NCBI RefSeq assembly: GCF_014805625.2
Contig: NW_023998414.1
Location: 37,805,316 to 37,869,315, forward strand
Reading direction: 5' to 3'
From: Glossina fuscipes
Lineage: Eukaryota; Arthropoda; Insecta; Diptera; Glossinidae
DNA length: 64,000 bases
A program made the position numbers and the translations under genes. How positions within the stretch are numbered: position 1 is the first letter of the stretch; each line of letters begins with the position of its first letter. This document shows, in pieces, positions 35,430 to 48,535 of the stretch. Below the pieces are notes generated by a model. That model saw only the letters and a list, made by a program, of their open reading frames with translations. It was not told where the DNA came from and searched no databases.

Positions 35430-36230
35430 CCAAACGCTTGTAACCTCACAAAATCTATATATTCTTAATTGGTATCAAATTGTGAATGGATTTAAGCATG
35501 CCAATCAATATAATATATATAATGTTGATTGTATATATTTCCCTGATTGCAAAAATGAAACTATGCGCTTCACATTTGTCAGAAAGATTGGAAAGCCTTG
35601 CAGGCGGGTTGGCATTGAAAGTGGGTCAAATCTGTCGAAGGACACGCCTACAGTATCACATAAACTACGAACATCTCTGTTTTTTAAAAGGAATAAATGA
35701 TTGGTTATTTCTTCATTTCTGATAAACGGTAGAGCGGATAGAACTACAAGCACAGGCAATGCAGCAGCACATCGAAAACAATGGAACAAATCGGCCACGT
35801 CTACACAATTTTTTAGGGTATCATAATAAGGGTATAGTGCGCAAAAGCAAACTTCACAAACTCCATAAGACATATAAAGTTTGGCAATGCACCTGAGCAT
35901 GTCACCTGTCCATCTGTCCGTCTGTGTGCAATTGTGTAGGTTGTGTGCTAAACATGCTCCTGTTCGCAAAAAGCAAGACGATTATCTTGCAAGAGAGTTT
36001 GAAAGGGACGTAAACTTTTCAAAGGACACGCCTACAACACCTATATAACAAAGACTGTGAGCACTTTCGTCACACATATATCATAAAAATTTCCTCTTTT
36101 ACTTTGAAAATAGAAAAAATTATTCACGCTCACCCAGCATTATAGAGTGTGAAAATGTATTTGCTCGCATTCGTTAACGTAACGATGATGATGGGTATAA
36201 GAGATTCGGCCACGACCGAATATAATTTTC
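35430..36230 (-). repeat. Dispersed repeat family 1, two units plus terminal palindrome
   Basis: Unit A is 35430-35830: 'caaaatctatatattcttaattggtatcaaattgtgaatggatttaagcatgcc', 'ttgcaggcgggttggcattgaaagtgggtcaaatctgtcgaagg', 'acacgcctacagtatcac'. Unit B is 35830-36190: 'gcgcaaaagcaaacttcacaaactccataag', 'tccatctgtccgtctgtg', 'aaaggacacgcctacaacacc'. The copy ends with 'cgatgatgatgggtataagagattcggccacgaccgaatataa', whose ATTCGGCCACGACCGAAT is an imperfect inverted repeat. Confidence 0.8.
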
Positions 36231-36847
36231 TTAGCTGCTTTTCTCTGTTTTGTGCTTTGCCGGTTTCGCTCAAAATCAGCTTGCTACGAACTATTCGGTT
36301 TCAATTGCAGTCGTCTGACAATGTAAATGAAAATCATTAGAAGAATTGCCTTTTCAAAATTGTAACACCTTTCGATATAATAAATGCAATTTACTTTATT
36401 TATATCTTCTTAATGCTCTATTATGGATGCAGATACAATTTGAAGAAAGGAAAACATCTTTTTTAACGCAGCCACAAAACTATTATGAAAGTGGCAAAAT
36501 ACTAAGAAATAAAAAAAAAAAAAAAAAAAAAAAAACAATATACAGAGAGTAAATATTGAAACGAAATCATTTATGAAAAAGGAAGTTCGAACAATTACGA
36601 AATCGTTTGTGTAGATTGGAAAAATAAGATGTAAAAAAAGTCATCTCTCCCTGCACCCCCGCATGAGTGAATGACAAGCGTGGGATAGATAAGGAATTTT
36701 ATAAAAAAAAAAAATTAAATAAATAAATAAATAAAATATTGTATAATAAATAATGAATTGAACGAAGACAAACGAGTGTAATCGACTAAAGTCGAAAAGA
36801 AGCCTCAAATACAACCACAAGATACCGATAATTAATCCCCTAATATA

Positions 36848-36886
<39 letters not shown>

Positions 36887-37144
36887 CAATCCTAACTAGA
36901 GAATATGAGTAAAAATAATTTTGAAAGAATTTTCATTCATGTAAATGAAGAAAATAAATAAATATTTGACTGTTCTTTCTTTGCTTTGTTTGCTTAACAA
37001 GCCTTTAAAAAGACAAAGATATCACTCCGATTTTTACCTTAATATATATAAAAAACCAATTAATTAATAATTCATTTTGAGGTGAATGCTTGATGCTCAC
37101 TAAATCTCTACCCTAATGAACACACAAATAAGCAAAAAAAAAAT
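36231..37144. other. A-rich stretch with an (AT)n microsatellite
   Basis: A tracts lie at 36511-36533 and 36703-36713, 'aaataaataaataaataa' at about 36716-36735, and an (AT)n run at 36852-36883. No gene. Confidence 0.55.
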
Positions 37145-38395
37145 GATATTCGATCGTGACCGAACTTTTTATACCCATCACCGTGCACCTAAAGAAGATT
37201 TGAAAAAAAGGTAAAGAACTAAATTTTCATATGGATATTTATATGGTGTATGTTGTTGTATATGTATGAGTAACTAGCAAAAAAAAAAAGAAAAAAGACG
37301 AAAAGCACAAGTGTTTACAGTCTTTGTTGTATAGGAGTGTGGGCATTGCAGGCGTGTCGTATACTTGATATCGTCATTTACATTTTACATTGTTAGGCAG
37401 ATGGACAGACGGACGGAGGAATATGCTTAGATTCATTATGAATGTAAAACTTACAAATTTTTATCCGTTATAGAGTTTTTGAAGCTTGCCTCTCCTCTTT
37501 ATAAAGCTATTGAAAAAAATTAAATTCTGGTATACTATAATACTGGGTAGGGTTAGTTAATGTTTCCCATTTTTTGTACAAGTACTATAGCATCGACACA
37601 AAAATATTTTGTAATGTTTATGATGATGGTTACGATCGAAAAACCAATTTTTTATTCCTTTTGGTGGGCGTGCCTTGTTTTCTCTATTTGTAGAATAAAA
37701 GTTTATATTATGTATGTGTAGCCAAAATGCTCACAGTCTTTCTTACAAAGGTGTTGTGGGCGTGTCCTTTGAAAAGTTTACGTCCTCTTCAAATTTTCTT
37801 GCAAATTACTCAGCGTCACCTTCATTTTTGCGAACGGGGGAATGTTTACCACAGATCAGAAACAATTGCCCAGACGGACAGATGGACAGGTGAACAGACC
37901 GATATGGTCAGGTGCATTGACAAACTTTATATGTCTTATGGAGTTTTTGAAGCTTGGTCTTGCGCATTATGCAGGTTTTAAAAAAAAACAATGAAATTAT
38001 GATACCCTATAAAATGGAGTAGGCGTGGCCGATTTATTCCATTGTTTTCGATGTGCTACAGCATTGCCTGTACTTGTAGTTCTATCCGCTCTACTGTTTA
38101 TGAGAAATGAAGAAAAAACCAATTTTGTATTTTTTTTAAAAAAACATAGGTATTCGTAGTTTAACAGGTACTGTAGGCGTGTCCTTCGACAAGTTCTCCT
38201 GCCCATTTTCAATACCAACCTAAAATTTCTGGTTAACTTCAAGTCGATAGCTTCACTTTTGCGATCGGGAGAATGGTAACAATAGACATTATGTAGACGA
38301 ACAGATGAACTGACTTAAATCGATTCAAAATTTAACGCTGATCAGAAATGTGTATAGTTCTTGCGGTCTCCGAAACTTCCTTTTAAAACCCAGAG
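37145..38395 (+). repeat. Dispersed repeat family 1, about three units, longest copy
   Basis: It starts with 'atattcgatcgtgaccgaactttttatacccatcacc' (the palindromic terminus, plus orientation). Three successive units carry 'ggcgtgtcc/t' (37350, 37756, 38176), 'gacggacag/agatgaac' blocks (37395, 37875, 38297) and, between them, 'tgatatactataa.actgggtagg' type joints (37527, 37998). Units are roughly 400-480 bp. The last ends near 'gctgatcagaaatgtgtatagttc'. No conserved coding capacity is seen. Confidence 0.8.
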
Positions 38396-38639
38396 ATGAA
38401 CTAATAGAATTAATGTTCTGAACACTCAATCATTGTATTCGTAATAGTTTGATTTTTAAATTTGGGTCAGCATACAGCAGGAGAAAGGATACGGGCAGAG
38501 TAAATGCGTACATACATATATTAGGTAAAGAAACAATTCCTGATCGGTCTTTTGTAAGCAAAATGTTTCTCTTCATAGAGTGATAGAAAGCAAAGGATTG
38601 CTTACAGACAGAGGGCATCATCATTGGAATGGAAGCCCT

Positions 38640-38830
38640 GCTCGAGCAGATGATAAGTCATCAGCAAGAGAAGTCGCTGACGCCATGAAAACAACATTTG
38701 CCGAACGAGCTTTGCCATATAGGACCAAATGTCATCACGCTGAAAAATCATGATATTGCGACCGTTGACCGCAGGCTCTAGTAAGCCTTTCGTTTCACTT
38801 CGAGCGAGATTATTTAAACTAGTGTCTAAA
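38640..38830 (-). pseudogene. Tc1/mariner-type transposase relic around the second catalytic Asp
   Basis: Minus-strand reading from about 38790 to 38690 gives NGRNIMIFQRDD, then IWSYMAKLVRQML. This matches the Tc1-family stretch (x)FQQDNAPxHxAxxVxxWL, where the first Asp is the second catalytic residue; Gln-Asn are changed to Arg-Asp and the His is lost. The downstream DWPxxSPDLNPIE motif is not clear, probably through frameshifts. The fragment is too short for subfamily placement, and no terminal repeats are seen. Confidence 0.45.
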
Positions 38831-40529
38831 CCTTGAAGATAATCGCTTCACTTGGCGTCGTCGAAAATGCTCGGGGGCAGAATAACATCATCTAATATAT
38901 ACTTAAGATGAACTTTGACTTGTAATCGATTGCAATTATAATAAGCGATCTGGTGCATAACTCCCATCTATTTATTAATATTGTTGCTATGGTAAGTTTG
39001 TTTTGTCTTCTCGTAGATTTCAGGCATCTGAACATGAAGTTTCATGAATTTAGTCGAAGCAGAAAATTGAATGATGCAAGTGCTGAGCCTCGATGCGATT
39101 TGATTTGAATGAAATCTTTTCTAGTTTTTCTTTTAGCTACTGATTTATAAACAGAGAAAAAAAAACAACGTATAAAACGATTGAGAAGGGATTTCTAGAT
39201 AGTATTGTTGTTATATGTGCGTTCTCTTTTAAAAAGCCACAATTACAAAATTGAACAATCAAAACTGGAGAAGTTTGTGTTTTTTGTATGCGATTCTCAA
39301 ACTCATAAATCACGTGTCACTTTATGGCAGGCAGCATTGTGTTGAGAATACAAAACAAGAAAAAAATGAAAAAAAAAAGAATAAAAATAAACCGAAACCA
39401 AAACGAAAGATAGACAATATTCGATGAAAAAAAAATCACTGGCCATAATTTCAATGGCTATGATAGTAAAATCAACGACAATAAGTCTGCTTGGTGTCGT
39501 AAAAAAAATCTCGCTTATATTATACTCGGTACGGTTTTATGCAGAAGGGATTTACACAATTATGAGATGAAAACGATCGATAGAGGAGACAATAAAGTCA
39601 ATGCTTGCAGACACTTGTTAATAGATTTCATAAAATTTGACAAGCGGCAGGGCAGTCAGTCTTTTGACATTTCCATTTATAAGATCAAATTTCTACGCTT
39701 TATACAAAATACATTTTAATTCACTTAATAAATGGCATTAAAAAATTTATTGTCAATAGTGCTCATAAACGCATAAACATGCATACAGCATTATCAGCAA
39801 AAAAGAATATCTTCTTACCATATACTAAGTCAACTGAAAAGTTCATTAGAGCGATTCGCGCAAAGACGCCAAATAGCAGGTTTGCGTACTATATTATGGC
39901 TTTTTATCCTTCCCACAGAAATGAAATTCAGAGCAAGCACAAATCTTTCAAAAAAAAAGGGGCCTTACCATTAAGTCAATATTTTTGAAAGCGTAAAGAA
40001 TCTTGAATATCGCGTAGATAATTATCTTTTGTAAAAGGTCAGTGCAGGCAACGTAAATTCATGGTGAAATGGCGAATGCGTTAACAGGGTATATTTTAAT
40101 AGAAAAAAGGTGTTTTGTAGCGGCCTTATTAGTTGCAAGGTGATCATACAATTCTGAACAATGACACGATTTGTCGACTTTTGATTACTTAGCAAATAAC
40201 TCAGATGCCGGTGAACAGAGAAATGGATGCGATATGTATTTCTCAGTTCCAGTGTCACAGATAATGCCAAACGTAGCTTCTGTAAAGACTGCGCAACCTT
40301 TTAACATGTCGCGTCGCTGTTCAAAATTAATTCCAAGGACGTAAACTACGATCTAGTTCTTGCAATAAAAAGTTGAGGGCTTTAACGTTGCCTTAGTGGC
40401 TGGTAAAATGTTTTGTAATATTTTGCTGGACTGTAAAAATCAATCGTATTTCTTGAGAAGGAAATGCAATATGAATTAATTTTTATAATATTATTAGATG
40501 ATGGTTGTAGCAAAGGAAGGGGATGGCTA
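38831..40529. other. Non-coding stretch
   Basis: No gene or recognised repeat beyond A/T tracts near 39160, 39367 and 39490. The 5' end of the Tc1 element that follows may extend into its last few hundred bases, but I cannot trace it. Confidence 0.4.
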
Positions 40530-41230
40530 GCTTGGCAGCTTCGAAATCAGGGAAACCACATATTGTCGCATTACTAGATTAGTTGTAAAACTCTGCCACG
40601 ATTGCTTTAAAATATTGAGAGACGCGGAGGAATTAAAAAAACAAATCCTCTGAGAGAATGTAGGACGAATAACTCTGAGAGTTCTTTTGCTTAGAAAAGT
40701 TAAGCAAGGGAGAGAAACAGTTTGCTTTAGGCCATAAAAATTGATGTAAACCAGAAGGCGAGAAATATTGAAAAAAATATGCTTTGAAACCACGAATTGG
40801 ACATAACTTTGTTTAGGTATGATGCGGAAGGAAATGTACTTCGGTCAAAAGGAAAAAAGTTTCTACTGTTTTCTGTTTACTAAAAACACAATGCAGGATA
40901 GCGGTGGAAATCTTATGATATGCGGCTGCTTTTTCTCGAGACAGTTCATGATGACGAAAATTTTCTTTGGAATGCAAGTAAGAAAATTTCCATTCATTAC
41001 TGTCAAAAAGTAAAAGCATTCATCGGGCAATATGAAGTGAACTTATTGGAGAGTTTTAGCCATGAAAGCAAGAAAGAAGTCTGGAATTGGTGAAAAAGAA
41101 AAAAATGGTTTCTTTCCTGAGAAATTGCTCCCTCAGGCATCCCATTTATTAGGTTTTGTTCTCACGGATCATTTCATTCGCCCAAAACTGAAAAGCAGTA
41201 GTTGGTAGTAGTAGAAATTTTGCAAACAAT
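40530..41230 (+). pseudogene. Tc1-like transposase relic
   Basis: Read across frames in order: QKARNIEKNML near 40750-40790, at the position of the Tc1 NKKARLEFAKxHL helix. Then LFRYDAEG near 40810, where the family has LFSDExxF with the first catalytic Asp. Then SGGNLMICGCFFSR at about 40900-40940, matching the strongly conserved HGGGSVMVWGCFS. Then LPQASHLLGFVLTDH near 41125-41170, in the region of the LGxxFxFQQDND motif. At least four shifts or stops separate these. The upstream minus-strand frames over the same bases are shadows. The enzyme would cut and paste its own element at TA sites; this copy is dead. Confidence 0.6.
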
Positions 41231-44200
41231 CGGTTATCACTCGAGTTTCAGAGTTCTGAGAGGTTCGATGCTCGGAAACAGATATGGACAATGTTGAAAA
41301 TGGTGAACGTTTTCTAATAAAATTTGCCGTTTTCTTCGTCAAGTTAGATACTTCTGGCTGGGACTGCTCGCGACGAATACATGTACAGATGCTCGTCGGT
41401 CTATTGAAATGACTATCGCGATTATCACGACTTTCCATAAAAAAAAACAAATTTCGCCACAAGGTTTATCTGCTCGCTGGTGTTACGTATTGTTTCGAAT
41501 ACTGTAAGCTTGAGAGCGGGGCTAAATTGGTGGTAAACTCTTGCTATGGAGACTTACAGTACCCCTCTATAGGTTCCAATCCATCGTTCTTCGATGTTGT
41601 TGTATTGTTTTTTCTCTTGAACTGGCTATTATTGCCCCGAGTCGCGATGAGAACTCACAAAATACAATGAGTCCGTTTATGGCACTTTATAGTAACTAAC
41701 GCCAACAAGATTATTTATAGGATAAACTTTCATACCCGCTAGGAAAGGCTGAATTTATGCCTCAGAGACTATGTAAATTTTATGTACTCTTATTCAAGCA
41801 GAGGTTCGTAAGAGATCATCATCATGTCAATATAGCCGTGCTTTCATTCTCTCCACCTGTCTGTCGTCTGTCGTCTGTCGACTGAGAAGCCTATGAAATG
41901 GGAAACTTAAGCCTGACTAATATATTTGAATAAAATGCGCATGAGATCGACCGATAGTAAGCAGTAATATTTTAGTTAACAAGCTATAGCATCTTTTTGA
42001 AGGCAGTGTAATGGTTTAGTATGCAATTGGTTGAGCCCTATTAACAAAACATGTTTCGATTTTTACGCATTACCTTCAACTGAATTGTTTTAAAAAGTTT
42101 ATCTCTCCGTAAAAGTTGAATTTTCTCAATTAGTTTGGGACGCCAAACCATTATCGTTGTCGTATGTGCTTAAAGTTTGCAACTGGCTGAACGCTTAATG
42201 CAATTCATGTTTAAGGGAGCGGAGTTAAAGGAGGAGAAAACTCATTTTCTTATCAAGGCTTAGAGATAACCGAAAGCAAAAGCGGAATGTTGATGTCTCG
42301 GTTTGCCAATTACTACAAAAAACTGTTGCAGATTGATTTCTGGCTTTTAGTATGTTAAGCAAGTAGCCGGTGATACGTCGTATGAAGAACAATATCTTTG
42401 CACTTGCAACGTCCTAACACTCTAGCCGCCTTAACACGTTTCATGTTTGGTTAAATGCTTTTCGTGTGAACGCGCGTAGCCGCTAATGATTGCCACACTT
42501 TAAAGTTAAGTTTATCTTTACATTTTCAATGTTAATATAAAGCTAATGTGTATAATGTATTTATAATAAATATCGATCCGTAGAGTACATCCTTTCTTAT
42601 AGAGCTTTATTTTGAAGAAAACAAACCTTTATATCTATGACGTTCAAGGCAACGAATTCAAATTTTATTGAACTTCTCTAAAGGAATACATTTTTCTTGC
42701 GGGACGCAAATGGAAAAAAAAAAAAACAAAACTTAATGAATTACCCAACTCGAGTCTGTAAGGCATAGAACAGTCAAATTTAGAACTAAAGCTAAGCCTA
42801 AGGCATGTGCCAGAGAATAGAAATGAAAACAAATTCCTTTGCCTTTTCGGTTAATTCCTTAAAATATATTAGCAACGCCATCTGTTTCCGATTATCGAAT
42901 GTTGGCCGCGATTATTTCTTTTAAAATGTTGCTAATAACATCTTTAAATTAATACCAAACAAATCTTCGTGCTCACACTCTCTCTCTCTCTCTCTCTCTC
43001 GCTCTCTCTAAACAATTATTATATGAAAAATATCTAATATATCAAGTCAAGCAAACACATTAAGACAATAAACGGAGCAACAACTGCCAAATGCATCCGT
43101 AGTATAAATCAAAAATGATTGTTTCGAAATACGGCAAACACACATACATATGCACAAACTAAATAGTGGCAAAACTCGTGTTGGGTGTACATACGATATT
43201 TTTATATGTATATACAAAAAATATCTCAAATCTTTTTGTCACACCATTCTCCGCTTAGAGGGGATTTTATATATATATATGTGTGTGTGTGTATAGAAGT
43301 TTATAAACATTACTGTATAATATAAAGATAACCGTCATAACTCATTCACATCCTTAAGATTGTTAAGACTGTTAACACACAGACAAAAGAGTGATATAAA
43401 GAGACAGAGAAATTTTATAAACGCATACGTTCGCTCCTTTATAATGCTATAAATAAAAGAATAAACGATTTTAAAAATGAAACAATTACGTACTTTTCCG
43501 ATTGTGAGTGGCACGAATGTAATACATGGCCAAGAAAATTGCCACATTTTATTGGCTACAAAAGAATAGCACAACAAATATATATATATATATTCGGTGT
43601 GCATTATGTGAAAGATTGCAACTACAGAGCACTACTACCACATCTACTATGACTAGCTACTTACTACTGCTACTATTGCACTGCTACTTCAGCAGTGGCA
43701 TATGCTCCGTAGCCTCCCTTTGAATACTGTAATCGAGATAGATGTAAGGCACATACGTCATTGATAATAAAGATGATGTCATTGCTAACAACGGACACAT
43801 CATACATATGGTTCATCTTATGGATAATATCCGGTTCCTGTTTTATATTATATTTATTATTTCATACAATACACACACTCTGAATTATTACATTTCCATA
43901 AAAACATTTTTAGTTATTCTTTAAAAAATGTTCACACAAACATAGATGCGTGTATAAGCAAAACGTTTTGGTTACTCTTAGCTCCTAATTGATATGACGG
44001 GTTAATAAGAATTTTGAGTTTGAACATTAGTTAAACGCTCTTTTAATAAGTAACAAACACTCACAGTACTTATGGTCTATACCGGGAGTGGGTAGCTTTA
44101 TATATCAACGGGTGAATTTCTATTTTCATATCACGGCGGGTGCCAGAAAAAATACGGAATTCTGCATCGAGTTTGCTTCTCTTTAAATCGTTCATTCTAT

Positions 44201-44409
44201 GGCCTAATGAAAGAAACAAAAACAAACCACCTCTCACATTTGATAGTTGCAGAGCTGGGCTAGTAGTGCATTTGTAGCGGTGCTATGTGGGAGCAAATTA
44301 AATTATTAGAAGGTTTAAACATAGCAAGCCGGGCCGGGACGCTCTGCGCGCCCTTGCTTCTTCTAACAAAATTGTAGATATGTCAATTTTTAAATACAAT
44401 TGTAATAGA
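41231..44409. other. Non-coding stretch
   Basis: No gene. From 42.9 kb it becomes microsatellite-rich: (CT)n at 42977-43009, (AT)n(GT)n at about 43269-43294, and (AT)n near 43578-43592. A GC-rich pocket 'agccgggccgggacgctctgcgcgccc' at about 44327-44354 stands out from the AT-rich surroundings. Confidence 0.45.
42977..43009. repeat. (CT)n microsatellite
   Basis: About sixteen CT units with one G substitution. Simple sequence, no gene context. Confidence 0.95.
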
Positions 44410-44765
44410 AATAGTTTTTACACCTCCCACACCCCTTGTGGTACAAGAGTATATTGAGCTTGTGCGAATGTGTGCAACACTCGAGAGGACTTGAAATAAA
44501 TCCAGTATTTATTATGCCTAAGCGTGTCTGTCCGTCCGTCCCATTTCCTTATGTTTAACTTTCAGCCCGCAATTTTTGAGATATATTGATGAAATATTAT
44601 TACAGACTGACGTATTCTGGCCCGAGGACGAACGCTATTAATAATGATTCGAATCAGATCCGAACCGTTTTTCAATCATTTTCCATATAACGTCTTATTT
44701 TGAGAAGTCGTTATATGAAATGATGTTAGGGTAGTGCCCTGGCCCACTATAGCGTTTTTACTTGT
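44410..44765 (-). repeat. Dispersed repeat family 2, well preserved minus copy
   Basis: In order: 'cacaccccttgtggtacaagagtatattgagcttgtgcg', 'gtctgtccgtccgtccc', 'cccgcaatttttgagatatattgatgaaat', 'cagactgacgtattctggcccgaggacgaacgctatta', 'gaaccgtttttcaatcattttccatataacgtc', 'gaagtcgttatatgaaat', 'cactatagcgtttttacttgttt'. This is the reverse complement of the reference copy, with a longer distal end. Confidence 0.8.
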
Positions 44766-45202
44766 TTAAGTGAAGATCTCTGTCGCCGAATCTGCGAAAA
44801 TGATTTACTAACAGACAAAAGAAACAAGCATGACATCAAGTGGATTTACGTTGTGACAGTATAAAGCAATCATTAAACTAAATCCGACCGATCTTGTGTT
44901 AGACTTACTTTTAGTTAGGTCAATACGAACGTGGACCATTCTCACTCAACGAAGATCGGCTTGACCGCTTACGCCAATCAAGAATCTCACAGAGGTTGGT
45001 GTAAGTTTTGCATGACTTTTTAAAAAGGTTCCTTCACCATATACCACATCCTTGGATCTAGTTATTGACTCGTTATATGCGAATTTACTATGTTTGTTGA
45101 ACATTAGTTCAGCAGAAAAGTACCTAACGGAAACATCCAGAAAATGCATACCAACTTTAACCAAAGCACTCTATCTGTTAAATTAAAAAAAAAAGAAGAA
45201 AA
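44766..45202. other. Unassigned stretch upstream of a transposase relic
   Basis: It is probably the 5' part of the Tc1/mariner-like element that follows, but I could not read transposase motifs in it. A minus-strand frame at 45164-44946 has no recognisable domain. Confidence 0.3.
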
Positions 45203-45540
45203 TTGAATTTTGTGCAATCTACAGCATTGAAGAGTAAACGCACTACGCATTCAGTCGGAAAGAAAGTTTTTGTTTTATTGATTCAACAGACACTTGTCAG
45301 TTTTTCGAACAATTGGATAAAAACTCATTTACTCTTCGCAAAAAGGTGTGTCCTTGAAAATTTCGAAATCTTTCCTAAACGCTACGACCCGAATACCTGG
45401 ATCAAATGGATGTCTGCTGAGAAGTTGAACCCTAATGTCTCGCCTGTGGATTTCTAGTTCCTCTAATATACTAACAGACAATGAAAAAGAATACGTGAAC
45501 CTGAGAGGGCATTTTTATGGTGTTGAGTCTTCAGAATAAT
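45203..45540 (+). pseudogene. Tc1/mariner-family (DD37-like) transposase relic
   Basis: The frame at 45203-45457 ends ENFEIFPKRYDPNTWIKW, then EKLNPNVSPVDF and a stop, then FL. This fits the pattern NFxDFxPKxxWPPxSPDLNPxDxxxWxxL found in Tc1/mariner relatives with an LNP-type third motif. About 35 bp on, the same frame gives EYVNLRGHFYG, which fits the usual C-terminal RLKxCVxxxGGHFE. The intervening 60-70 residues are therefore deleted. The N-terminal half of the frame is weak. The enzyme would be inactive. Confidence 0.5.
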
Positions 45541-45989
45541 GAAAAAATAAAAAATTCTGTTTATAGTAGATATCAAAACTTTAAACACGACAATGGCGTA
45601 GGATATTTTCGATCAATTTATAGACAAGCAGCATCACTGTGATGGACCGCAGCTCAACATTAAATACCCTACATCATTCCACAGTTAATTGATATAATGA
45701 TTTTTGAAAATGAGGCTTTCGAATGGGAAGTGTTGGAAAAAGTGGTTCCCTTTCAAACCATTTGCAATAACTTTCGTCTTTGGTCCAAAACATGTGAGTG
45801 TACAAAAATTTGATCAAAATATCATGAACAAAAATACATGAACAGATATTAGACGTAAAGAGGGATAGGCAAGTTTAATAAAAAATTGGTCCATCTCAAG
45901 TTCTTCTGAGTGTTGCATACATACATTCGCTCAAGCTTAATATATGCTTGTACCTACCTCAAACGGTGTAGGATATAAAGAGGAGATGT
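45541..45989 (+). repeat. Dispersed repeat family 2, copy
   Basis: Clear from 45730: 'ggaaaaagtggttccctttcaaaccatttgcaataactttcgtctttggtcc', 'catgtgagtgtacaaaaatttgatcaaaatatc', 'gacgtaaagagggataggcaagttta', 'tccatctcaagttcttctgagtgttgcatacatacattcgctcaagctta', 'acggtgtaggatataaa'. The stretch 45541-45729 is its degraded 5' part or unrelated. Confidence 0.7.
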
Positions 45990-48249
<2,260 letters not shown>

Positions 48250-48535
48250 CGCTTAATTCGTTTGTACAGATGGAGTGAAAGTATTTTAATTGATGAAACA
48301 ATGCCAATGGTTAAAGCTTTCCAACAACCACAAACACTTTAAAGATGGTAGAGAAACAGTTGAAGACAAACCGCGTACGCGGACACTTATCAAATTCAAC
48401 CGATAAAAGTATCAACGCCATCCAGTACTTTATACTCAACAATAATCCTATAAAGATAAGACACCATGTGGATATCAAACGTGTAAAAGTGTGCGAAGAC
48501 TTTAATTTTAATCAATTTTCAATCAAAAATTAAAT
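48250..48535 (+). pseudogene. Mariner transposase relic, N-terminal DNA-binding part
   Basis: In one frame (48338 on) the sequence reads FKDGRETVEDKPRTRT, the mariner FKxGRExVEDDPRxGRPS segment. At about 48395 the frame shifts and reads STDKSINAIQYFILNNN, then PIKIRHHVDI: the helix-turn-helix S.T..NI..V..LIL.NRR.TIREIA..LxI. Upstream, QWLKLSN matches the WxKxFK entry. The remainder to the stop at 48533 is degraded. The catalytic domain is absent or unreadable downstream. One frameshift and two stops show that it is dead. Confidence 0.65.

Noticed and set aside
35404..35969. Frames of 98 and 154 codons on opposite strands
   Set aside because: They lie wholly inside a family 1 repeat. The equivalent frames are not kept in the other copies, so they are not evidence of coding.
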